Assembly: GCA_916613615.1 (NCBI GenBank)
Contig: OU744732.1
Span: 54,103,727 to 54,167,726 of the forward strand
DNA from: Steromphala cineraria
Lineage: Eukaryota > Mollusca > Gastropoda > Trochida > Trochidae
DNA length: 64,000 bases
Reading direction: 5' to 3'
Shown: positions 11,283 to 22,700 of the stretch, piece by piece
How positions within the stretch are numbered: position 1 is the stretch's first letter
Layout of the letters: each line of letters starts with the position of its first letter
The notes under the pieces: generated by a model
The model's database searches: none
Told to the model about the DNA's origin: nothing
The model's input: only the letters and a program-made list of their open reading frames with translations
Translations under genes and position numbers: made by a program

Positions 11283-11590
11283 AGGTGATGTTGGGTTTAA
11301 TGCCGCTTTCAAGATTATGTCACTTATATCGCGGCTTCTAGTATTATTGCAGGGAGAAAGCCCGCAACACAACTGTTGCTATGCAATGCGATGAAACCTG
11401 CCAGCATCCGCTGAAACTAGCGAACCATGGATGATACTGCTCTGAAATTTAGTGGACCCAAACCTTACTCGTGTAGAACAGTTCTCTACTGCAGACAAAC
11501 TTGCCGAGCCCCAGGCGGGATTCAAACCACAGACCTCTTTATCCGAAGCCGAACGCGCTAACCACTGCGCTATCCCGACCCCTTTTAGCA
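11283..11590 (-). mobile_element. tRNA-derived SINE (BIV-SINE-like), full-length type
   Basis: Read on the minus strand it opens with a tRNA-like head: GGATAGCGCAGTGGTTAGCG matches a pol III A box and GGTTTGAATCC a B box. A central domain follows, then the conserved 3' part containing CATGGTTCGCTAG. Related copies lie at 42182-42480, 56004-56245 and 59505-59645. Confidence 0.75.
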
Positions 11591-12021
11591 ATCGGACATG
11601 TCCGTCAAATAGACAGATTTCTGCATCCCTGATCTACACACTTACTGGATCTACTTTCACTAGGATAATTGCAATGATATATTCGACACAGATGGCAATC
11701 AAGCTGTCTACTTCTCTAGTGGGTGAATACATCCTGCTACATCAGTGGATACATATCCGCTGATGTAGCAGGATGGGGTGTATATGGCTTAACATGTTGT
11801 CAGCAATATTTCATCTACTACACTATTATCATATTCATCTATTATCCATGTGACCTTGTAAATGTTGTGACGATCGCCGGAATCAACTTGACTTGGTGTC
11901 TTCCCAATGAGAAGCTTTGTGGATGTTTTGAAGAAATTTAAGTGAATGCCTCTTGAGATATCCTCCTGAATATGCAGGTTTCAATTCTAAAATTTTCAAA
12001 GCCTCAATGTGACCTTGAAAA

Positions 12022-13172
12022 AAATAGAGCCATGGGCTCTGTAGCTCATCAGACTTTTGATGAAAATAGTTCTTTAAGGTGTTGACCCCTGTGACCCCAA
12101 TTGGGGTCAAGGGGTAATTAAATGTAAAATTTAGAATCTTAATTGGCCAAAGAGTCTACACACAACTTTCAGCTCTCTAGACATTTTGGAACTGGAGAAG
12201 CAGATGAAAATAGGTTTTTAAAGTTTTGACCCCTGTGACCCTATTTGGGGTCATGGGGTCACGAAATCTACAATTTTGAATCCCTATTGGTCAAGGAGTC
12301 TACTCACAACTTTTCAGCTCTCTAGACCTTTTGGAACTGGAGAAGAAGATGAATATAGGTTTTTAAGGTTGACCCCTGTGACCCCATTTGGGGTCATGGG
12401 GTCACGAAATCTACAACTTAGAATCCCCATTGGCCAAGGAGTCTACTCACAACTTTTCAGCTCTCTAGACCTTTTGGAACTGGAGAAGAAGATGAAAATA
12501 GGTTTTTAAGGTTTTGACCCCTGTGACCCCATTTGGGGTCATGGGGTCACGAAATCTACAATTTAGAATTCCCATTGGCCAAGGAGTCTACTCACAATTT
12601 CCTGCTCTCTAGACCTTTTGGAACTGGAGAAGAAGATGAAAATAGGATTTTAAAGTTTTGACCCCTGTGACCCCATTTGGGGTCATGGGGTCACGAAATC
12701 TACAATTTAGAATCCCCATTGGCCAAGGAGTCTACTCACAACTTTTCAGATCTCTAGACCTTTTGGAACTAAAGAAGAAGATGAAAATAGGATTTTAAAG
12801 TTTTGACCCCTGTGACCCCATTTGGGATCATGGGGTCACGAAATCTACAATTTAGAATCCCCATTGGCCAAGGAGTCTACTCACAACTTTTCAGCTCTCT
12901 TGAACTTTTGGAACTGGAGAAGAAGATGAAAATAGGATTTAAAAGTTTTGACCCCCGTGACCCCATTTGGGGTCATTGGGTCACGAAATCTACAATTTAG
13001 AATCCCCATTGGCCAAGGAGTCTGCACATCAAATTTCAGCTCTTTAGAGTCATTGGTTCTGGAGAAGAAGTCGAAAATGTGAAAAGTTTACGGATGGACG
13101 GATGGACGGACGCCGGACGCCTTGCCATGCCATAAGCCCATCGGGTCTTTCAGACCTGATGAGCTAAAAATT
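12022..13172 (+). mobile_element. pearl/HINE-like element with seven tandem monomers
   Basis: The 5' end has the hairpin GAGCCATGGGCTC followed by TGTAGCTCATCAG. The core is about seven 143-145-bp monomers, each carrying GACCCCTGTGACC, GGGGTCACGAAATC and GAGAAGAAGATGAAAATAGG. The 3' end is a short (ACGG)n-like block, GCCATGCCATAAGCCCATC and CTGATGAGCTAAAAA. The 5' TAGCTCATCAG and 3' CTGATGAGCTA form subterminal inverted repeats. No protein is encoded; mobility would need a Helentron-type helper. Confidence 0.8.
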
Positions 13173-14214
13173 TGAAGGTAACAAAACTCGGCTGGGGTTG
13201 TGTAGGTTATGAAGAGAATCCAATGATTCTTGGTTCTTGGTATGTCTTGCTGACAAGGGCAAAATACTAAAATTTTGTTGTGATCTTGAAATGAAGGTCA
13301 AGGTCATAAACCTGGATGGGGCCTTACTCTGATGGTAATGAAGTGAAAAGAATCAGTTTTTCAATATTGTACTATACTTACAGACACTCACAAATTAGAG
13401 TTTACTCTGTATTGCAAACCCACTGATACTCATTCCTATTTGTTGTACACCTCGTGCCAATATTCCTAAGCACATTTACAGATGGACAGACGCTGCCCAA
13501 TACTATCGCCCCAACTAAATGCACTGCTGGGGGTAATTGACCATAACAAAATGAATTGCAGTTTATTTCTTATTTTAAAATTCTTAAAGAAATTTATCAC
13601 ACAAGTCTTATTTCATATTTTTATTCATGTTTCAAGAATTGTGAACTCTACACATTTACAATTTGGTCTCTTCAGGACCTGAAAGACAAGCAAATCTGTA
13701 CAGATTACAAATAGTTAGCAAATTTATCAATACAATATACAAATAGTTAGATTTCAAGCAGCTTTGTCCAACCACCTTGAAATATGGAGGTAAACTATGC
13801 ATGGTCACCCTTCAAATGACCTCTGGAGTAGTCAACCATTATCATATACGATAAATACAGAATGGTGAATTGATGAGGCTTTTGAATAAGAACAGAATCG
13901 CCCATTAGATATTATTCACTTATCACTTTCAGCAAACAGAGGGTTGGTCAGCAATTTATGACTTTAACTATGGGGAGAGGATGAACTTTCAAACTTTGCT
14001 GCACAGATATGCCTCAAATATCTTTATAGTTTCAAATGGTAGATCCAAAAAACACAAACAACTAATATGAGAAATATCAACAGATAACAGATTATACATC
14101 TAATGAAAGAGGATATTTTCTTTCTGTGCGAAATGTTTCATAATTATCTAAAATTGAGGTGAGATTAAACAAGAATTCATAAGAAAACAAAAGGTACAAA
14201 GTAATGTGATTGAC
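13173..14214. other. non-coding stretch
   Basis: No exon or clear repeat supported beyond short pieces with AAGGTCAAGGTCA near 13295. AT-rich. Confidence 0.4.
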
Positions 14215-14548
14215 CATTCTCTCCCCACAGAGGCTTACATAATAATAAGCTGATCCCAAGCTGTTCTAAATAAGACTATTTTCATGGTTTCCAGGAGGTC
14301 TCCTGGCGGGAACAATATGCACCGAAAAGACTAATGAAAGCACTTTTCAACAGAAGTAATGTTATTGTCACTGAGGCCATAGCTAAGACTCACTGGTCAA
14401 AACAATGTATTTTGAAGAGCATCGCATATTGCAAAATTAACTTTGTTTGCATCCCATCAAGACATCCCTGTATTGCCTGCAAACTCATGTTCAAACCGAG
14501 GTCAGATTTACATTTCATAACTTTATCTACCACAGTGGGGAAAGAATG
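14215..14548. mobile_element. diverged second copy of the MULE-like MITE
   Basis: Begins CATTCTCTCCCCACAGAGGC and ends CACAGTGGGGAAAGAATG. Internal blocks align in order with 8322-8670. The flanks GTGATTGAC and GTAATGGAC match at 7 of 9 positions, consistent with an old 9-bp target duplication. Confidence 0.65.
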
Positions 14549-15900
14549 GTAATGGACAAAATGCTACTTAATGAAAATGGTAAGAATGGTATAAAGACCT
14601 ATGTTTGAATAACCACATAAACATTGGCATAAATGCCACTGAGTGATATAGATACACTTGCTTATTGGTTATAGATGACATATTGCTAAGTCAACTCAAC
14701 AACAAAAGTCAGAAACAACAAAATTTCTAATGCCAAGATGAATATGATTCAGAATGTTCAATAACTTCAATTTTCAAAAGCTAACCACACAAAAACTTTA
14801 AACTTTGACAGTCCAAAATATAGAAGATCTCAAATTATTCAATTATCATTGTCTAGTATTTAGAGATTAGAAATGTGTAATAATGATGAAATGAATGAAT
14901 TTTATCATTATATATCTGATTTTACTACCAGCACCTTCAGCCAGCACCAACTGATGAAATAAATAAATAAATTATAATGATAATAATAAACTCGTCTTTC
15001 CCTATTTGTACCAATCTAATCAATAATCAAATAAAATAACTCATACTCCATGCTATTCTGAACTAAGTATGCTACATGGGGTTTGTGTCAGGTAGTCTTT
15101 GACCTTCATTAATTTGACCAATCAGAGTCTTGCTTTAAGATTAAATTATGCTGAAAGCTTTATAAGCTCCTCGCTGATTGGCTAATATGTATAGATCACC
15201 AGACACAATCCCTATAGAGCATTACTCAGACTAGAAATGCAACAAGGAATGAGTGATACCTTAATATCTGATGATAATTCATCTCTAACTTCAGAATATA
15301 AACATTGTAAACATACTTCTAAACGATTTGCTCTACACTAGACTAAAATATTTTAGGATTCATTTGTTTTTTATAAGGGTTGATAATCAAAACAAGGGTC
15401 TTTTTGCATCCATGTTTGAAAATGGAAAAGTGAAATCATGAAAAATACACATAGTGATAATAGATATTTTTGACAAATATTTAGATATTTTAAATAAGTA
15501 CTTCAACATATAATGACAAAAATAGTCCACATTCATCAATTTTCCCAATTTTTTAAAAACAAAAGAAAACCAATAAAATACTGGCCTTAAAGTTTCAACA
15601 AACATCTTAAAATAATAACAAAATAAGTGTTTTGTTTTCAGATATTCTTGAAAATCATCCTTTGAAAAGTTGAAAAACAGAATTGCCATGAGGATAAAAC
15701 CATATTGCAGAAATTTTAAATTAAAAAAAACCAACATGTTTTGATGTCACAAACATCATCAAATCAAAATCAAAAGTAGAGAAAAATTTAAAGGCACTGA
15801 AGTGCATCTCAAGAAATAATAACAATAAATATCAGTTTATGCAAAATATACTTCCTTTAGATGGTTGAAGATTATTACACTTTATCCAATTTTTCTTAGT
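14549..15900. other. AT-rich non-coding stretch
   Basis: No exon supported. A minus-strand frame at 15387-15737 is AT-driven and has no recognisable domain. Confidence 0.4.
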
Positions 15901-15904
15901 TGAA

Positions 15905-16600
15905 TATGGCATAATCCATGGAGTCAGCTGCTTTCTCATGGAAGCTAGACTTTCTCTGTCTTTCCCTTAATCACTTGGGATAAGACAGATTTCTATGTAA
16001 CATGTTATCGATGATTACATGACCGCAGACTAAGGGTTAAGGTGGTTTAAAGGAATAATCCATGGAGTCAGCTTAACTCTCAACGAAACTGGAAATTTGT
16101 CTTCAATTTATTCACTTTTTGCATTACAGATTCTGTGTAACATGTTTACGGATAATTCCATGACTGCAGACTATGGGTTAAGGTGGAGTAATGGCATAAT
16201 CCATGGAGTCAGCTGCACTCTCATGGAAGCTAGACTTTCTCTGTCTTCCCCTTAATCATTTGGGACAAGACAGATTTCTGTGTAACATGTTATCAGATTA
16301 TTCCATGACTGCAGACAATGGGTAAAGGTGGAGTATATCAATGGCATAATGACTCTCATGGAAACTTGAAATTCTCTCTTCACCATATTCAATTTTGGCA
16401 ATTCAGCTTTCTGTGATACATCTGATAATTTCAGAACTGCAGACTAAGACTATATGAGTGGCATAATCCATGGAGTCAGCTGCACTCTCATGGAAACTGG
16501 AAATTCTCTCTTCATCTTATTCACTTTGGAAATACAGCTTTCTGTGTTACATTTTATCAGATAATTCCAGAGCTGCAGTCTAAGAGTTAAGGTGGAGTAA
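15905..16600 (-). repeat. tandem array derived from the last PLEKHM1-like exon
   Basis: Five degenerate units of about 115-150 bp (starting near 15905, 16053, 16195, 16344 and 16461) each contain versions of GGCATAATCCATGGAGTCAG, a CTCTCATGGAAGCTAGACTT block and a TTCTGTGTAACATGTTATCAG block. The same blocks occur once, in coding form, inside the terminal exon (16602-16700). The array therefore extends the exon's 3' part into the 3' UTR or flank. Confidence 0.8.
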
Positions 16601-16730
16601 TGGCATAATCCATGGAGTCTGCAGGGCTCTCGTGGAAGCTAGACTTCCTCAGTCTCCATCGCACACACTTTGGACAGGGAAGATTCTCGGTCATACATGT
16701 CTTGTGGTACACTGCCTTGCACGTGGTACA
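16587..16730 (-). CDS. PLEKHM1-like exon 17 (last coding exon)
   Basis: 47 codons and TAA. CTTCKAVYHKTCMTENLPCP then KCVRWRLRKSSF supplies exactly the missing zinc ligands after ETTYR, in the required phase 0 and after acceptor TTTCAG. C-terminal tail ends DYAITPP. Degenerate copies of its 3' part lie downstream at 15905-16600. Confidence 0.88.
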   Translation of the reverse strand, partial: CTTCKAVYHKTCMTENLPCPKCVRWRLRKSSFHESPADSMDYAITPP

Positions 16731-19700
16731 CTGAAATAGAAATTTGCTGTGTTAAATTTCAGGCAACATAATTTGCTTCGATAATCTTGACAAGAAGGAA
16801 TTACTCTCTTGCATAAAAATTTGGAAACAATACATGAACAGTGAAAATTTGATAAATTCAGATAAATTATGTGGTAATCATGGTATGTAAGAGCTCCAGG
16901 GAATAAGATAATAAAAATATAGTCTCTATCACGGTTCACACCAGCAAAGATATCCTCTCATCCTGTCTCAGGGTACGAACGTTACGCTAACTCCACTTAT
17001 CTGTACCCTGGGCTCAGAAGCTAGATTCGCCCAAGAAAATGCTCTATGCCACGGTCCTTTGTACTCATCTTTGTCGTATGTTTTTGACGTAACCAATCGC
17101 ATGGCCAACAACAAAAGCTATTAATATCTTGCTAGGGGCAGGTAACTCCTGTGTTCAATTAATTATACATGATCCCTGTTAAACGGTATTTTAAAACAAC
17201 AATGTCATTGGATAGTTTATGACTGTGTTTTATTTGTGCTAAACTTGTTACAGCCACATACAGCATAGGCTCACAGCATTCAGTCCCTGCGGATAGGAAA
17301 TCCCAGCCGGTTGGAACCCCAATAGAGACAATATTTTTACTATTTTATTCCTAAGAGCATGGTTGATTTTAATCAGATTGGTGTTTACTTGTGATATTAA
17401 TTTATCCTTGTTAAAATTTATTTATACGAATATTAGATCTTGATCACTAACTTTATGATCACTAACTAGCATTATACATATTTATATTGTTCTTCACCAT
17501 GCTTAGAAATTATGTGGATTTGACAAATGCATGTTTTGACTGATTGGTCTAATAAAGAATCTGTGTGTTTGTCTGTCTTCATGTAGCCTTAACTCAGGGA
17601 AAATCTAATGATGGCCATGCATCGTCCAATATATTGCTTGTACAGACTAAATTCCAAACAATCCTTTCAGGAACACCTGTTGCCCAAATTACTTCAATCT
17701 TGCATAAACTTAAGTCTTACATGAACTTCAATCTGAGGCAAAAGCAGATCTTATCAGAAGATACAGATTTGTGACTCATGTTCAATCTGATAAAACTTGA
17801 TTAATTTCACTTTTATCTGATTATCACATTAAAGATTATTGATTTCATTACTTTCATTCTCACCTGTCTATTAATCAAGTTTTCAGCTGTTTCTCATTGT
17901 AACACTGTGATAGGGACTAGGAGAGAAACATTTCAAACTCTTAGAATTTCAGTAATTTACAATGTTCTGAAACTTTGGACTATTGATTAAACCTGTTTCA
18001 ATATGGCTCTTACTGCAAGGTAGGCACTATTACATGACATTTTTTAAATTAATTTTTTTTTAAAATTTTATTCAAGTGTAAACAAATTATTTATTTTTAA
18101 ATGAGACTCCACTGCATTTCTAAATTATGTTTAATACAAAGTCTAGGTTGGTGGTCAATGAATTCCAAATTTCAAAGTAAACGACGTTATATTATTCTGA
18201 ATCATTCAAGGTAAAAAAGTCTTTAATAAAAAATGTCAACGAATCTTATGCAAAGACATTGTTCCTCTCTATACATAAGCTTTTAATAGTCCATGTTTTG
18301 AACGCATTCATTGGGAAGACCTAAATGGAGCTGACAAAATTTTCCATTTTTATTGGTGGCATGAATGACATTGAAGATTAGGATGATGATGTTATTGTCT
18401 TTTTTTTACAGATCAATCCAAAAAGTGACAAGGTACATATGTATCATTCTGTTTGGACTGGCATTTCATAAAATCATACAGAACTATACAAACATTTCAA
18501 AAGAACAATTGATGAACATAGCTGAAAGAGTTGAGAATACCTTTGAATCAGATCTAGAGCAGATATTGTTGATCCACGCAGAAAATGAGAAAACACAAAA
18601 TCTAAATGAAGGAGACATTATTTATCAGTCAGAAACCACAACATTGTCCAACGATGAAGCTGATGATGGAGGAAGTATAGCCAAGTCATCAGTAACATGG
18701 GAAAGGAAATTGATCAAGGATATTAATTCATTGGTAGAATCAGGTGAATCTATAAAACCTTCAGATGAAAGTGATATTCTGCAGGCATCCACTCTAACGT
18801 CATCTTCAAATACATCACAAACACCCAAGACATTAGCATCACAGGAAAGCAATTTGAACAAGGATATTCATTCATTGGTCAAAACAGGAAAATCCATAAA
18901 ACCTTCAGATCACAGTGATTTTCTGAGGGCGTCAAAGCTAACAACGTCTTCAAATGCATCACAAGTACAATTATCTTCTCCAAAACAACTTGAACTGTTT
19001 CTAATCTCTTTACTTGGGAAAGTTAAACCAAGTGAATATTTTGCAAAGTTGAACAGAAGTGAACTAGGAGGATTACCAATGAAAGAATCTGATACTTCAA
19101 TATCCCCTTCTCAATCATCAGTGAGAGAAATATCGACCATCACGACTCAAAATGAAGGGGAGGGCAGAATAATGGATGATACAGAAATCTCTAAAAATGA
19201 TTCAAGAAATGAGTCAATCTCGGGTATAGCATCAGCAGAGTCTTCATCGGTCTTATCATCAGAATCATTGGCGCCAATGTCATCTGAATCAGCAGTGACA
19301 TCAACAAGATCAGACCTATATGAGCTCTTATTGGAAACAAAGGCATCAATGGCATTGACGACACCTCCATCATTATCAACATTACCAAGAACTGAACTAT
19401 CTGATCTCATTTCAGCAAATATGTCATCTAAATCAGTATCAATCTCAACAAGAACAGATCAATCTGAACTATTTCCAGTTTCAACAACATCTATCTCTTC
19501 TCAATTGAAATCAATATCTGACCCAAATTCTTCTCAATCCTTGTCTACATCTACAAGAGCAGATCTATCAGAATTTGCTTTGACAACACCAACACCAGCA
19601 TCAAAATCTCCATCAACTTCAAATAAAGGATCATCTTCTACAAATCCTTCTCAAACTTGCACCGACTCCACAAGAAAGAAGATAGCCTGGTCCATAGTTC

Positions 19701-22700
19701 CCAGATGGATCAAGGACTACCCAAATGAGGAGATGTTTAAAGATTGCGACTACTCATGCTGTTCAATTGACTTCTCAGCAACTTACACAGCCTATAACCA
19801 GAGCAAAGACCTTGATGCCATCTTCTTTGATGCCCATACCCTTTTAGCACCAGAACCATTACAACGACCTTCATTCAAGGACCAGATTTGGATCTTCTTC
19901 TCCTTGGAGCCCCCACCTTTCATATCCAGGACACAATGGACTCAAGAGAACTGGAGAAATGTCTTCAACTGGACAATGACCTACAGAACAGACTCAGATC
20001 TGGTGACACCTTACATGGCTGTGGAGAAGAATGTGAACGATCCTCACTATGTCCCAAAGGATTATGATCTTATTATGGCCAAGAAGACTAAGAAAGCCAT
20101 GTGGCTTTGCTCTCACTGCGTGGACAAGCATGGCAGGATGTCGTATGTGGGAAAACTGAAGGAATCAATACAGATTGACGTATTTGGCAAATGTGGAAAC
20201 CTCAAGTGCGAGTTGACATGTGATGCCATTTACGACATGTACAAATTCTTTATTGCTTTTGAGAATGCTTTCTGCAAGGACTACATAACAGAGAAACCTT
20301 GCAATGCCTTAATCAGAGACATCATCCCTGTTGTTCGAGGAGGCTTCAAACATTCAGAAATCCTTCCACCCAATACCTACATTGATGCCAATGATTTTGA
20401 GAGTGTAGAAGATCTTGGTAAATACTTGAACTATTTGGATTCCAATGACACTGCTTACCTGGAATACCTCAAGAACAAAGAAGGATACAGGTTCCGGTGT
20501 AACTCTATGATAACAAGAAAACCAATGTATTGTGAGTTGTGTAAGAAGCTTCATAATTTGGATGTGTATGGTAAATCTATACCAGATATTACACAGTGGC
20601 TACAAAGTTGTTCCGATGAAGTGAAAGTTACATTTGATAACAAAAATAATTTCAACTATTTCAATTAGATAATTCGAACGATTTCAGGAGGAACAATTAT
20701 ATACTGTATACATGTACAGTCATGTGAATGATTGATAGTAACTTTCGAGAAATATCAGCAAAACTCCACAATTTTAACAAAACAGTGTATACAACAAAAT
20801 GACATCATTGCGTTCCCTCATATTGTGTTATATTTTGAGTAATGATTTTATGCATAACATTTGAACTAAGGAAATAAATCTATTAATTCAGTCATCTTGT
20901 CTTGTTAAAAATGGAGCCATTGGCTCTGTAGCTCATCAGGCTTCATCATCAACTATGATGTAGAGTGTGGCCAATGTGATTCCCCCTTTGTAGAGGCCAC
21001 AGGGTCACCAATCATAAAATTAAGTATATACCCCGGTAGCAGTGTATAAAATAGATTGGAAATCTAGCCTGTCCTGAAAATTCATTGGTCAATTCCTTTG
21101 GGAAATTTAAGAAAAAAATTGAAAAGTTACCAATCCTGACCAATAAGTTACCAGTCCTGACCAAAAAGTAACCAGTCCTGGCAAAAAGTAGCCAGTTCAA
21201 GGACTGGCTGACTGGCAATATTTTAAACACTGTATATACACAAAGTTTCAGCTTTCTAGGCCCTATGGTTCTGGAGAAGAAGTCAAAATTCCACAAAGTT
21301 TATGGACGGACAGACGCCGGACACCATGCCATGCCATAAGCCCATCGGGCCTTACAGGCCAGATGAGCTAAAAATCAATGAAGGAGAGCAATTTTTAACT
21401 AGAAAGTGTTTTTACCCGTAAAAACAGATGTCTCCCCCTTCCTCAAATGCTCAAACCTCTAAACAATACTATCATAAAGCACCATTAATGTTCTCTGTAT
21501 AATTCAACTTGAATAAATAACTCCACAATTGTAGAAAACAAAATATTCAAAATTCTAAATGATTTGATGCTGAAACCCTTGAAAAAGACTAAGTCCAAAT
21601 TGTTGCCATGGAAATAAAAAAAATTAAATTAAAAAAAATCTATAACCTCCAAAAGGCACATCTACATGATATGGAGAGACAGTATACTAAGTTTGGTGAT
21701 GATCGGTCACATAATTTTAGAGAACTGCTCCGGAAACGAACACTACCCTTGAAATGACTAAGTCCAAATTGTTGCCATGGAAATAAAAAAAATAGAGCCA
21801 TTGGCTCTGTAGCTCATCAGGCTTCATCATCAATTATGCTGTAGAGTGTGGCCAATGATACCCCCTTTGTAGAGGCCACAGGGGGCACCAATCATAAAAT
21901 TAAGTATATATAGGCGACAAGTTTCAGTTTTCTAGGCCATTCTTCAGGAGAAGAAGATGAAAATAGATTTGAAGGACGTTCCTGTTGCCTTTATTAGGGG
22001 TCACAGGGCAACCAAAGCTACAATTTATAATCCTCACTAGCCAAGGAGTCTGTACACAAAGTTTCAGCTTTCTAGGCCTTATGGTTCTGCAGAAGAAGAT
22101 GAAAATAGGATTTTAGGGCGTGGCCGCTGTGGCCCTTATTAGGGGTGACAGGACCACCAAAGCTACAATTTATAATCTTCACTAGCCAAAGAGTCTGTAC
22201 AAAAAGTTCAAGCTTTTTAGGCCTCATGGTTCTGGAGAAGAAGATGAAATTAGGTTTTTAGGGCGTGTCCCCTGTGGCCCTTATTAGGGGTCACAGGGCC
22301 ACCAAAGCTACAATTTCTAATCCTCACTCTTCAAAGAGGCTATACACAAAGTTTCAGCTTTCTAGGCCTTATGGTTCTGGAGAAGAAGATGAAAATAGGT
22401 TTTTAGGGCGTGGCCCCTGTGACCCTTATTAGGGGTCATAGGGCCACCAAAGATACAATTCATAATCCTCACTAGCCAAGGAGTCTGTACACAAAGTTTC
22501 AGCTTTCTAGGCCTTATGCTTCTGGAGAAGAAAATGAAAATAGGTTTTTAGGGCGTGGCCCCTGTGACCCTTATTAGGGGTCACAGGGCTACCAAAGCTA
22601 CAATTTATAATCCTCACTAGCCAAAGAGTCTGTACACAAGGTTTCAGCTTTCTAGGCCTTATGGTTCTGGAGAAGAAGATGAAAATAGGTTTTTAGGGTG

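Noticed and set aside
11379..11763. Protein-coding frames on both strands
   Set aside because: They overlap a tRNA-derived SINE with A and B boxes.
16461..16600. Alternative terminal exon within the tandem array
   Set aside because: The copy lacks the Cys residues and any convincing acceptor, so it is a decayed duplicate.
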